From: Erodium maritimum
Lineage: Eukaryota; Streptophyta; Magnoliopsida; Geraniales; Geraniaceae
Length of the DNA: 64,000 nucleotides
NCBI GenBank assembly: GCA_963921825.1
Contig: OY997589.1
Location: 80,956,523 to 81,020,522 of the forward strand
Direction: 5' to 3'
Position numbers and translations under genes: made by a program. The notes below the pieces were generated by a model. The model ran no database searches. It was not told where the DNA came from and saw nothing but the letters and a program-made list of their open reading frames with translations. Positions 33,276 to 44,795 of this stretch are shown piece by piece; the stretch's first letter is position 1, and every line of letters starts with the position of its first letter.

Positions 33276-36200
33276 CAGAGCCGACCCTGAGGCCAAGCAG
33301 CCCATGCCATGGCTTGGGGCTCAAGAAAAATAAAAAATATTTGAGGGTATATATGTAATTTTGTATAAATAATAAAATATTAATTAGTTTAATTTTCAGT
33401 TTTGGCGTTTAATTAGTGAGGGATACGAAGCGTTTTTACACGCTGAATCAAAAAACCAGACGAGTTCTATTTCCCGTTTAACACAACAACTAAATTCCTG
33501 TTTTATTCTTCTGATAACACTGCAACAGTAAAATTCCAGTTTGATTGTTCAATTATCGTATGCTCTATGATCTATGATTTATCAAAGTAAGCTTCCAATT
33601 TCATATGTTTTGAGTTTGAGCAATTTATTGATTAGTTTCATAGGGTTTGATTGTATATTTGTATTGGCTGTAATTGTATCTCTACTGATACTTTCTGTGG
33701 ACAATCAAGATTTATATACTTAGCAATTGTCCCAAGCCATCATGTCATTAAATGAATGACTTAGTGTTAAATATTTTTTTTAATTTGCTGAATGTTTAAT
33801 TGTTGATTAAGCCATTAAGGTTTGTGGTGGTGTTGGGTACTTGGGTTTACTCATTTTAGTTTGCTGATTAATGTGTTAATCTACATTTTTTTTATCTAGA
33901 TAAGTATTCTTGATGCTACAAAACTTATATTTTCTTTCTTCTTTGTACATACTATGGTATTCATTTTGTTTGAGCCCTTGACAGATTTGTGATTATACAC
34001 AAACATTTGATTTACGATGAAAAAACATCGTTTCAGAGCTCAGATAAGAAAAAAATGTCAACAACAAGTTGAGTTTTTGAAGGACTATGCTAAAGGTGGG
34101 GGACTTTTGAAGTGAATGAAACCAACAAATATTGTTGGTGGTGAATCCAGTAATGTAGATGTTGATGAAGCCGGAGAAAGTGAAAATATTATCATTGTTG
34201 ATAATAACAACACAATTCTTGGAGATGAAGAGTTATTGCCCAACAACGAAGAAGATTCTGGTAATAATGCAGATGACAATGCTAATGCAACGAAGCTCGA
34301 GAAGATGCAGGTTTAGTGAATGACATTGAAGTCGAAAATGTTACTTCCGAGAATGTTGGTGATCTTGGAGTCGGGGATGGTGAACCTATAGATATCTGTG
34401 AGCCTGGAAATTGGGGTAAAATCGATAATAAATTCAGAGACTTCATGGTTCAGAAAGACCCAATAAGAGTAGAACTTGACGACTCTCGTTATCCTTCCGA
34501 TGATACTAGAAGACATTTTTCAAACTCTTATTACTCTCAGAAGCTAATGAATGGGGAGAAACAAGATAGAAAGTGGCTTCTTTATTCAAAAGTTGCGAAG
34601 AAAGTTTTTTTGCCTTTGTTGCAAGTTATTTAGCCACAATAAGTTTTCTAGCTTTCTCGCTTCCACAGGATATGATAATTGGAGAAACCTTAACAGGAGT
34701 CTTAAAGAGCATGGAGTTGGCAGAGATCACATTAGATGTATGCATTCGTGGAAAGAATTAGAAAGGAGATTTAAGAGTGATGCTACTATTGACAAAGACG
34801 TGCAACAAGCCATTAACAAGGAGAGGGAGCATTGGAAGCAAGTTCTGGTTAGGATTTTTGCAGTGGTTAAGACTCATGCTAAAACAATATGGCTTTCCGT
34901 GGAGATAATGAGAAGATTGGCGATGAGAACAATGGTAATTTTTTTGGGTATAATTGAGATGCTAGGTGAGTTTGATCCAGTTATGAAGGAGCATATTCGG
35001 CGCATTCATGGTAAGGAAATTCATTATCATTATCCTAGTCATAAAATTCAGAATGAATTGATTCGGATGCTAGCTGGAGAGTTAAAATAATTGATAATCA
35101 AGAAAATTCAGGATGCGAAGTATTTTGCAGTGATACTTGATTGCACTCCTGACCTAAGTCATGAAGAGCAAATGACGCTTGTTATTCGATGTGTGAACAC
35201 ATCAACCGATCATGCCAAAGTTGAAGAATATTTCCTCCAATTTATAAAGGTTGATGATACATCCGGAGAATGACTTTTTGATTCACTTACAAAGGCATTA
35301 CATGACTCAACCTAGATATCGATAATGTGAGGGGGCAAGGGTATGATAATGGAGCAAATATGAAAGGTAAAAACAAAGGTGTGCAGAAAAGACTACTTGA
35401 CATAAATTATAGGGCATTTTACACTCCATGCAGATGTCATAGTCTCAATCTCACACTTTGTGACATGGCCAACTCATGTGATTTGGCAATCTCATTCTTT
35501 GGATTTGTGCAGCGTGTTTATTGCTTGTTTTCTTCTTCTACAAAGAGATGGAGTGTTTTTACTGAAGCAATTGGAACTAATGGCATCACTGTGAAGCCAT
35601 TGTCTGAAACTCGTTGGGAAAGTCATCTTGAGAGTGTGTCTGCTATTAGATTCCAAATTCTAGAGATAAAAAAAGCACTGCTTAAGTTAGCAAAAACAAA
35701 GGATGATCCTAAGACACGAAGTGATGCCGATGCATTTCTAGGAAAGAAAGGAATTCTTAGTTTAGAATTTGTGTTCGGTATGGTCATTTGGCATGATATT
35801 TTGTTCTCTATTAATGTCGTCAGTAAGTTATTGCAGGCAGAAAATATGGACATCGATATTGCGATTGATCAACTAAGAGGGTTGATTTCCTACTTTGAAA
35901 ATGCTCGGGAGCATGGATTTGAAAAGGCTATGGAAGAAGCAAAGAAGATAGCACGTAAATTAGGTATTGAACCTATACTTAGTGAATCACGTTTCAGAAA
36001 AAGAAAAAAACAGTTTGATGAAAGTGGTGAAGAAGATGTGGTATTGTCAGCTGAACAAGATCTTAGAGTGAACAATTTCATTCGTTTACTAGATTATGTC
36101 GATTCATCACTTCAGTTCAGATTCGATCAGTTTCAGTTATATGAGAAGACTTTTGGTTTTTTATTCAATGTGAGAAAGTTGCAGTCTGCAAATGATGATA

Positions 36201-37318
36201 CTCTGAAGGCTTCTTGCATCAACCTTGAAAATTTTCTGAAGCATGGTGATGCCTCTGATATTGATGGGAGGGATTTGTTTCTTGAGGTAAGAGTCTTGAA
36301 AGAATGCTTGCCACCTGGAACTGAAAAGGCAATTGAGATTATAATTTTTTTGAAGATGATGGAAGGGAGTTATCCGAATGCTACTATTGCTTACATGATT
36401 CTATTGACTATACCAGTTACAATTGCTTCTGTTGAAAGAAGTTTTTCAAAGTTAAAACTGATCAAGTCTTATCTTCGTTCTACGATGTCACAAGAAAGGC
36501 TGAATGGTTTCTCTATGATCTCAATTGAGAAAAATCTGCTTCTGGATATTGATTATGAAAGATTGATGAATGATTTTGCTAGCAAAACTGCAAGAAGAAC
36601 AATTTTTCAAAATTGACGAGCATATATGCATTTTAGGTATTTTCAACTTACTTGGTTGTAATTCTTATTTTTGTTTGCATTCGTTCATTATTAACATTGC
36701 TTCTTTTTTCTTTTTCTTTTTATGTTTTCGAAGGTTTGGCGTGAAACCTTCTCTCAAGATTATGGATTCACTTTTGTATTGCATATTTCTTTGTTGGAAT
36801 GTTGAAGTTCACTATTGTCTTCTATTTCATGTAAGTACTCTCACTCATTATGTTTACTCAGTTATCTTTTATATGTTGTGTGAAGATGGAAGATGTTGTT
36901 TTGTGACTAGAAACTTCCTTTGGCGCCTTTTAAATATGCCTTTTTAGTCTTAACTTTTGTATTATCTGTCATATTTGTGATGTATGCTTTAACTATAAAC
37001 TGTTCCACGCGGTTGTGGGTTGTGTGTCATTATGTTCCTATCAAAGGAACAACACATGTGGCTACTGTGATTACCATTTCTATGTTGATTGTGGTTTAGG
37101 GTATAATGAAATTATTGTTCAACTGAGTTCCCCCTTTCTAATCCAAGACTATACTGACCATAAACTTTTGGTACAACTCTTTGTGATATTGATGAATTTG
37201 CATATTAAGATGTGATATTGATGAATGTAATATTATATGGTTTCGGTAAAAAAAATCGAGATTAAGGGGCTCAAAAAAGTGAGTCGTTTGGGGCTCCAAA
37301 TTCTCAGGGCCGACCCTG
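33276..37318 (+). mobile_element. Full-length hAT element with 8-bp target duplication
   Basis: The element is 4043 bp. The left end CAGAGCCGACCCTGAGG and the right end read inward CAGGGTCGGCCCTGAGA match at most positions. The flanking octamer GACTTGAG is identical on both sides (33268-33275 and 37319-37326), the duplication size of hAT transposons. It encloses a hAT transposase pseudogene of the TTF/ZMYM1-like class on the plus strand. Confidence 0.95.
34017..36616 (+). pseudogene. hAT transposase, TTF zinc finger/ZMYM1-like class, broken
   Basis: A first frame opens at 34017 (MKKHRFRAQ...). A TTF-type region follows near 34510-34640 ([26 protein letters not shown], then CFLCCKLFS after a frameshift). 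The DUF4371/transposase core has [18 protein letters not shown] near 35128-35190, containing the first catalytic Asp, and RGQGYDNGANMKGKNKGVQK near 35330. The 429-aa stretch at 35327-36616 runs to the C-terminal hAT dimerisation domain, SVERSFSKLKLIKSYLR and QERLNGFSMISIEKN. In-frame stops at about 34113 and 35088, and frame changes near 34310, 34620 and 35275, make it non-functional. The enzyme would have cut and pasted hAT elements. Confidence 0.92.
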
Positions 37319-37326
37319 GACTTGAG

Positions 37327-37449
37327 CACAATGGCTATATTTCGTGACTTCCTCGGACTTGCATTGACTGGTTTTGTTGGAGGATCCATTATTGGTGGAT
37401 AGAGCTTCCATGAGATCGCTATTGAACCTGAAGAAATCAAACCAGAATA
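37327..37449. other. Short spacer right of the hAT element
   Basis: Continues the target sequence of the hAT insertion. A 23-codon phrase (ATG at 37331, MAIFRDFLGLALTGFVGGSI) precedes a stop, with no recognised family. Decayed Copia sequence follows. Confidence 0.3.
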
Positions 37450-40400
37450 GTCTTTTCATAACGTCACAATCGTGCCCACTAATGCCCCATCATATGCCTC
37501 CACGTTCTTTTCACCCATCATCAACCGCAATTCTCACACTATGGTCATGGTAGATCTCGTGGTCGTGGACGGAACTACGGTCGTGGAAAAGATCGTTATG
37601 GTACGTATCGTCCCCTATTTAATCCTATTTTTAATACTAATTCTTTTGGTGGCAATTCTTACAGACACCAACACAATAATCCTCCCCAACAACCACTATG
37701 TCCGCATACAATCCAAGGTCAATCTGATCACACGCATACGATCAACAACCCAATGAACCAACAACAATCTATTTTGGGCCCTTATTACCCATCTTCCTTG
37801 TTGGGCCCATATCAACAGCAACAGCTTCCTTCGGCCCAGCACATTACCACACATCATACAGGCTCTCACGGCACGCCAGCTCCGTCCAACTTTGTTGGCT
37901 TCTTCGGTTCATCCGCAACATAGGGCTCGCACGACTCCGTAGGAAAAACTTCTCTTCTCGGCTCGGCATCCTACCAAGTCCCAGCCGGCTCCAACAACAC
38001 TCATGGGCTTCTCCCACACAAGCTCCTCTCCTTTCCACATCCCACAAATATATCAGCTTTATTTTCTACCATGACATTACAACAACCATCGTAGGAATGG
38101 TACATGGATACAGGTGCCACGTCTCACACTACGTCTAATCCAGGTATGCTTACTTAGTCTCTTACTTCGTGTAGTAATTCTAGTTCAATTATTGTTGGAA
38201 ATGGTCTTTCCTTGCTTGTCTCTTTTATTGGCCAGTCCTATATTCCCACACTTATTCATAGTTTACCTTTAAATAATATCCTTATTAGTCCCAATATAAT
38301 AAAAAATATTTTCTATGTTAGAAAATCAATTCATGATAATTCTTGTTCCCTTTTTTGTGTGAAGGATCTCAAGACGTGTACTCTTCTTCTCCGATGTGAT
38401 AGTATTGGAGATCTCTACCTAGTTTCCTCCACTCATTCCTTCCCTCCATCATTCGCTCTCTCCGCTGTAAACACATCGACTATTTGGCATCGACGTCCAG
38501 GTCACCATACTGATCATATTTTTAAGTTTTTATGTTTACAAAACTCTATTGGCTTTAATAAGGTCATTTTTGACCATCTTTGTGATGCATGCCAATTAGG
38601 CAAACATGTTTGTCTTCCCTTTTATTCTTCTAGATCTCATACCGCTCATATGTTTGAAATTGTGCATTCTGATTTATGGAATTCCCCATTATTGAGCGTT
38701 AATGGTTTTCATTATTATTTATTATTTTTGGATGATTTCTCCCATTTTCTTTGGGTATTTCTTTTTTGTGCTAAATCTGATGTCTTTAATATTTTTACTT
38801 CATTGTTTTCTTACGTTCAAACTCAATTTAACTTCCCATAAAATCTTTCCAGTGTGACAATGGATGTGAATTTGACAACACATATTTTCATTCTTTTTCC
38901 CAATCTCATGACATACTTTTTCGTTTCTCTTGTCCGCATACATCACAGAACAGGAAATCTGGGCGTATGATTCGAACAACTAACAATATTATTCAGACGC
39001 TTCTCTTTCAAGCTCATCTCCCTCCCTCGTTATGGATTGAGGCCTTATATATGGAAGCTCATCTTCTAAACCTCCCCCACCACTACCCTTTCATTTCTAT
39101 CTCCCTTCTAGTTCTCTATAACTATTCTCCTACGTATTCCCATCTACGCGTTTTTGGATGCTTGGGCTACCCCAATTTATCTTCTACTTCTCCTCACAAG
39201 CTAGTCCCTCGCTCTACACCATGTGTGTTCCTCGGTTATCCTTCTAACCATCGTGGCTATTGGTGTCTTGACCTCTCTGCCAGACGCGTCACTATTTCTT
39301 GACACGTTACCTTTGATGAGTCCACCTTCCCTTATTCCCCGCTTCCTTCTTCCTAGTCTTCCACTTCGTATGAGTTTCTTTCCTTCCACGTCGACCTCAC
39401 TCTCTCTTATCGTTTTCCTCTCTTCACATCTCTTCCTTCTTCTACGTCGCGTCTCCATCGGATCCTACGCTATTTCCACCGACGGACCCCCCACATCACC
39501 CTCTCCTACTCCGCTACCTCTACCTCTACTTGTACTATCTCACCTTATGATCACTAGAGCTAGAGACGATATCTTCTGATCGCGTCAGGTTCTTGATCTT
39601 CTTGTCACATCATCTGCTCCCTCACCTATCCCTTGCTCTTACACTCATGCCCTTTTTGATTCTCACAAGACACATGCGATGCACTCCAAAATAATTTCTG
39701 TATGTGCCAACGACACATGAGATCTCGTTCCTTGTCCACCTGATGCTAATGTTGTTGGCTCCAAATGAATATTTTGTCTCAAGTTTCTTTCTGACGGTTC
39801 CCTTGAATGGTACAAAACTTGACTTGTTGCTCAGAGATGAACTCAACAAATCGATCTTGAGTATGATGACACTTTCAATCCTGTTGTCAAACCTACCACT
39901 ATTTTGACTATTCTCAATCTTGCCTTTTCTTCTTCTTGGCATATTCACCAACTTGATATTAAGAATGCCTTTCTCTATGGTCATCTCATTGAAATGGTTT
40001 ACATGAAAAAACCCTCTAGTGTTATCGACTCCTCTTATTCTCATCATGTATGTCGTCTCAAGAAGGCTCTATATAATCTCAAACAAGTCCCTCGTGCTTG
40101 GTATCAATGCTTTGCTACCTACTTAGTCTCTCTTGGTTTTATTAGTAGCATGACCGATACCTCTCTTTTCATATATAGGCATGACCCTCATATTGCCTTC
40201 CTCCTTCTTTATGTTGACGACATTATTCTCACTACGTCTTCTTCCTCTCTATTTACCTCACTCATATCTCTCCTTATTTTCGAATTTGCGCTGATGGATC
40301 TCGACTCCCTTCATTATTTCCTCGGCATCTCAGTCACTCGTACCCCATCTGGACTTCTTCTTTCCTAAGAAAAGTTTGCTCGTGAAATACTTTCTCGAGC

Positions 40401-41065
40401 AAATATGTCTTCTTACAATCGTGTCGTACTCTTGTTAATTCTAAATCCTAATTGTCTTCTTCATCAGGACCTCTTGTTTTTGATCCTTCCTTATATCGTA
40501 ACCTCGTTGGTGCTCTTCAATACCTCACTTTCACCCAACCGATATTTCTTATGTTGCTCAACAAATCTGTTTGGTCGTACACGATCATCGTGAACCTCAC
40601 TTCCACGCTCTCAAACGCATTCTTCGTTACCTCTAAGGTACCTTGCCTCACTTCTCTCTCACTGCTTATTCTGATGCTGACTGGGCCAGCTGCCCCTATA
40701 CTCGTCCTTCAACATCTGGTTATTGTGTCTCTATTGGTTCTAACTTTGTCTCTTAGTCGTCCAAACATCAACACAATGTCTCTCGTCCTAGTACTGAAGC
40801 TGAGTATCGTGCAGTTGCTAATGTCGTTGCCGAAACTTATTGATTACGCAATCCCCTTTTAGAGTTGCACTGCCCATTATCCATTGATACCATTGTATAC
40901 TGTCATAACATCAATTTAGTGTATATGTCCGCTAACCTTGTCCAACACCAATGTTCTAAACATGTTGAACTACATTTATACTTTGGTAGTGAGAAAATTT
41001 CTTCAAGACATGTTCGTGTACTTCATGTGCCATTTTCCTTTCAGAGTGTGTTAGAGTTTCCAAAT
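37450..41065 (+). pseudogene. Decayed Ty1/Copia polyprotein
   Basis: Plus-strand fragments appear in Copia order. The gag C-terminus is rich in RGRGRNYGRG and Gln (about 37540-37850). Protease WYMDTGATSH lies at about 38099. The pre-integrase motif is degenerate (IWHRRPGHH), with CDACQLGKH at about 38583. Integrase HSDLWNSPLLSVNGFHYYLL and FLDDFSHFLWVFLF follow at 38670-38770, then LRVFGCLGYPN and FLGYPSNHRGYWCLD at 39150-39270. RT motifs include HIHQLDIKNAFLYG, KALYNLKQVPRAWYQ and LLYVDDIIL (40204-40230). RNase H remnants end near 41065. There are many frameshifts and stops. Neither LTR was recognised, and the 3' end stops shortly before a Harbinger element at 41196. Confidence 0.85.
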
Positions 41066-41245
41066 TAAATCAGCATAATTTGATTACCGTTTCCTCATTA
41101 TATCATTCTATTATGTTTTTGTTTGCATATTATATCATTGATGTATCATTGATTATGTTTCTATATATTGAAATGAGAATGCACAGAACCCTTAAGAGCA
41201 TCTCCAACGGTCGTGGCAGCCAGGTCGTTGCAGGCGTTGCCATGA

Positions 41246-41349
41246 CTCGTTGCCACAACTCGCTGCCACGACTCGCTGCCACGACTCGCTGCCACGACTC
41301 GCTGCCACGACTCGCTGCCACGACTCGCTGCCACGACTCGCTGCCACGA
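41246..41349. repeat. 13-bp tandem array
   Basis: About eight units of ACTCGCTGCCACG, nearly perfect, just inside the left end of the second Harbinger-type element. The unit echoes the element's own subterminal GTCGTGGCAGCC motif in reverse. Confidence 0.95.
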
Positions 41350-41579
41350 ATGGTCGTTGAAGAATCTTACAACGACATGTAGCGTCGTGTCAACCTCAAC
41401 GGCTAGTCGGCGACCTAGTGGGAAGCCGACACGTGTTGGCGCCGATTAAAAAAAACCTGATTTTTCTTATAAATACAGAATCACCCCAACCCAAAAATTC
41501 ACTCCCTCACTTGTTTCACAAGCTCCCTTTCTCATTCTATTCTTCTCCAAATTCCCTCATTTTTTTCCTTCGATTCACA

Positions 41580-43821
41580 ATGGACGAGAATTGCTGCCTC
41601 CAATTTGTATCCGAGTCATTGGAAGACGACGACGCCGACTCTCACCACACCGAAGAAGACGTCATGGCCAATATCGCGTCATACACCAACCTCCTCAACT
41701 CGAGCCAATCATCGCCGCTTCCCCCATACAACCCTACCCACTACTCCCAATGGTCCGACGTGCAACCTTCACAACCTTCTCAATCCGTTCCGGGCACACA
41801 ACCTTCTCAATCCGTTCCGGGCACACAATTTTCTCAATCTGTTCGGATCACGCAATCGAGGAGGAAGGGAAGGGGAAGAAGGCTGCATCTACATCGACTA
41901 AAGCTGCCCAACGGCTGAAGTGGTCCATCCAGGAGGAAGAAAGATTGGCGAGTTCGTGGCTCAACAATTCGCTGGACACTATCACCGGGAAAAACCAGAA
42001 GAATGACATGTACTGGAAAAAAGTACATGCCGAGTTCCTGTCGACGCGCAAGCCAGACGACCCACCTTGGGAGTAGACTGCTTGCAAGGACCATTGGCAT
42101 CAGTGCAACAGAAGAGTCACAAAATTCCAAGAGAAGTACACTAGCTTTAAGAAAGATCTCAACAGCGGGAGGAGCGAGGCTGACGTCATTGCAGCAGCTG
42201 AAAAGGCGTACAGGAAGGAGGAAGACCACGGGTTCAACCGCAAGCATGTTTGGAAGATCGTGAGGGAGCAACCAAAGTGGCAACATAAGAAGGTTCCACA
42301 ATGTGACATCGACATTGACCTTGACTGCAACCTCGACTTAGAAAGTGAAGCAAGCAAGCGGACAAGGTTGGACGAGTCTCGCAACTACACTTCGGGCGAC
42401 GGGTGCGACCACGAGTTGAACTCGCTTGCAATGGAGGAGCGACCGATCGGCCAGAAAAGATACAAGGCCAAGGCTCGAGGCAAAGGCAAACAAGTGGACC
42501 GCCCACCCCAGCCGACAGTGTCACGCCCCAATTTCAGCGAACCGAAACTAGGGACGCGAACGTTCAGGAAGTTACAAGACTGAAACCTGTTTTTGTTAAA
42601 TCACTTTAAAAGTCAGTTTAGTACCACAAAAGAATAATATTTACATCTCAAAATAAAAGTCCCACACTTGGACAAAACGAGATACACGTCTCTAGACTCA
42701 AAACACCCAGCAACCCGCTTCAAGCTCTTCAAGCTTCAGAAGCTCACCTAGTCCAGATTACGAACGGTACCTGTAGGAAAAGCAGCTAGGGGTGAGCGTT
42801 CGCTCACCTCCACGGATAACAGACTGACTATGGCATAATTAGTAGATAAAGCCAGTAACACTAAAACCAAACCCAACTCCGGGACCACAGTCCCCAACTC
42901 AAATACTCAACTGACCCACAACCCATTACTTTCCTCAACAGACTCAACACTCGATAAAAACAGTGTAGACCCGACACAACTATCGACGACCTCCTCAAGG
43001 ACTCGAACGAAACGACACAACACCAAACAAGATCACAAAGGATCGCACACCAGCTGCTCAGTAACCAATCTCAATCAGGTCAGGGTTCGACCTATCGCAA
43101 TTCCTCGACACGAAGTCGGATCAGGCTGTCGACCTATCGCAATTCCTCGACACAGAAGAGAGAGGCAGGGAGGTCGGGACGGTGAAGGCGTGGCTGGCCG
43201 GAGCGGTAACGGCGTCGGGATGGGGGAGAAGAAGACGAGACGAGGGTGGTGAGGACCGGGACGGTGACGACGTGAAGAACTCGGCCGGAAGTGGTGGCGT
43301 GGGGAGCTGGTTCGGTGAGGAAGACGAGAGAGAGAGAGGGTGAGGGTCGGATAGAGAGAGAGAGGGTAGAGGGTGAGGACGGCTGAGGTGTGAGGGAAAA
43401 ATTAGGGTTTCAGAAGTGTGAGGATGGGTTAAATACCCAAGCCTGACCAGATTGGGCCTCAGCTGGGCTGGGCTGGGCCTGCGCGCCTGGCCTGGTCCAG
43501 ACCTGCTTTTTTTTGCACTCGTTTCAAAAACTTACCCTAAGGTTTTCGTTTGCAAATTAATACCTTAAAGAAACGGAGCGGGTTTTACAGACAGTGGTAC
43601 CACCCGAGCAAATGCAGTTTCTGAACGAGTATGTTGAGCGAGAATCGATGATAGTTACGAAGAAACAGAATCTCGCCGATACCAGAATGAAGATGCAGGT
43701 GCAAGTCATGGAGATGTTGGACAAAGTGGTTAGTCAAGACACCATCGACATGTCCGAGGAGGATAAGAAGACTCGCCGCGCACTCATTGAAAGCCTAGGG
43801 AGATGTTTGGAGTCGATTTAG
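41580..43821 (+). pseudogene. Harbinger ORF1-like Myb/SANT protein, split by a solo LTR
   Basis: The ATG at 41580 (MDENCCLQFVSE...) opens the frame after a CT-rich leader. A frameshift near 41855 moves to the frame with LKWSIQEEERLASSWLN, SANT helix 1, then YWKKVHAEFLSTRKPDDPPW, a TAG at about 42074, HWHQCNRRVTKFQEKYTSF, SEADVIAAAEKAYRKEE and KHVWKIVREQPKW. This is the trihelix/SANT plus NAM-associated C-terminal architecture of PIF/Harbinger ORF1 proteins. The coding sequence is interrupted at 42518 and resumes at 43595 (VPPEQMQFLNEYVERESMIV..., ending LGRCLESI). Removing the LTR with one GACAG restores ...QPTVVPPEQ. The C-terminal part is helical and charged. Non-functional because of the frameshift, stop and insertion. 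Confidence 0.85.
42519..43589. mobile_element. Solo LTR, 1.07 kb, target duplication GACAG
   Basis: Starts TGTCACGCCCC, ends GGGTTTTACA, flanked by GACAG at 42514-42518 and 43590-43594. It has no internal coding region. It shares with the 2.8-kb solo LTR the terminal TGTCAxGCCCC and the block around 42770-42830 (CCTGTAGGAAAAGCAGCTAG and GGTGAGCGTTCGCTCACC), so both belong to one Gypsy-type family with different internal lengths. A direct repeat (CGACCTATCGCAATTCCTCG) occurs at about 43088 and 43129. Confidence 0.93.
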
Positions 43822-44111
43822 GGAGTCACTTTAGTTTGGTTTTTATTCTATGTAATAAAAAAATTAATCTAGTTGCTTTTGTTGTAGTTTGGGTTTTATT
43901 CTACTTAATAAAAAAAATTAAAAACTATTTTTTTATCAGATTCTCTGTGCCTCGGTCTTCGTGCACGGTTACTATTTTGGAATAGTAACCGTGTGGGTCG
44001 TGGCTGCCACACCGTCCCCTCCCCCTCCCTTTCTATAAATACCACTCACTCCTCCCTCAAATTCTCACACCTTTCTCCATCTCTCTCTTTTTCAAACTCT
44101 CTCAATTCGAT

Positions 44112-44510
44112 ATGTCGGGAGCATCTTCTTCTTGGACAATCGGTCCTCTATGGTCCCCAGAGGAGGAGATGCATTTGGTATTGAATTGGCTCACCTATGT
44201 CGCGATCGGGGGCAATACTGGAATAAACTACCTTTCTTTCGTTTAAACCGGAGATGAAGCGTGGCCAAAGCGGACGGAGAAGCAAGTCAAGGATCATTTT
44301 CAAAAGATGTGCAAAAAGTGCAAGGCTTTCGATAATATTTACCATGGACGTCTCAACGACCCTAGGAAAAGCGCAACCGAGGAGGAAATCTATGCTGCGA
44401 CCGTGAGTGATTATGAAAGCCGACACGGGCTATGGACAAAACGCCATGTGTGGGAGATGCTCAAAGACGATGAGAAGTGGCGTTTACACATTGGAGCCGT
44501 TAGGAATTAG
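44112..44510 (+). pseudogene. Second Myb/SANT-like ORF in the same Harbinger-type element
   Basis: The ATG at 44112 opens MSGASSSWTIGPLWSPEEEM, a SANT helix 1-like start (WSPEEEMHLVLNW). One in-frame TAA follows YLSFV at about 44244. The same frame then continues WPKRTEKQVKDHFQKMCKKC, ATVSDYESRHGLWTKRHVWE and LKDDEKWR to a stop at 44510. The KHF/HVWE/KW pattern parallels the first ORF but the sequence differs, so it is a paralogue rather than a duplicated exon. A leader with a TATAAATA at about 44033 precedes it. One stop codon makes it probably inactive. Confidence 0.65.
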
Positions 44511-44795
44511 GTTAATTATCTTTTTTTTTAATTATCGTGTTTTTAATTATCGAATATGAACTAGGTTAACTAATTTGTAAGTTGTGTTTGTGGGTTTAAA
44601 TAAAAGTATTAATTATATTTGGGGTCTTTTTTTAATTATTGAAAGTGTGCTACCATGACTCTTGACACTAGTCATGTCAGACCATTGGAGAGGCCATGAC
44701 AAGAAGCCATGGTAGGGAGGAGAGATAAATGCAAAAAACACCTTCTACCATGTCTCCTTGACACTAGTCATGACAGACTATTGGAGATGCTCTAA

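Larger units (their letters stand above)
41196..44792 (+). mobile_element. PIF/Harbinger-type element without transposase, second copy
   Basis: TAA at 41193-41195 and TAA at 44793-44795 flank ends that match as inverted repeats: GAGCATCTCCAACGG on the left and GAGCATCTCCAATAG on the right read inward. The 3-bp TAA duplication and these ends fit PIF/Harbinger. The interior holds two Myb/SANT-like reading frames, a 13-bp tandem array and a solo LTR insertion, but no DDE transposase. The last 150 bp contain two similar copies of an end-like motif (TTGACACTAGTCATG...ATTGGAGA at about 44662 and 44757), so the right end may be duplicated or two elements may be fused. Confidence 0.82.

Noticed and set aside
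37327..37449. Short hydrophobic peptide MAIFRDFLGLALTGFVGGSI
   Set aside because: Twenty-odd codons before a stop, no recognised family, no conserved context.
39201..39458. Arg/Lys-rich minus-strand frame
   Set aside because: Lies opposite a pyrimidine-rich Copia region; no domain.
43080..43150. Possible CRISPR-like repeated CGACCTATCGCAATTCCTCG
   Set aside because: Only two copies, inside a plant solo LTR; a CRISPR array is not plausible here.
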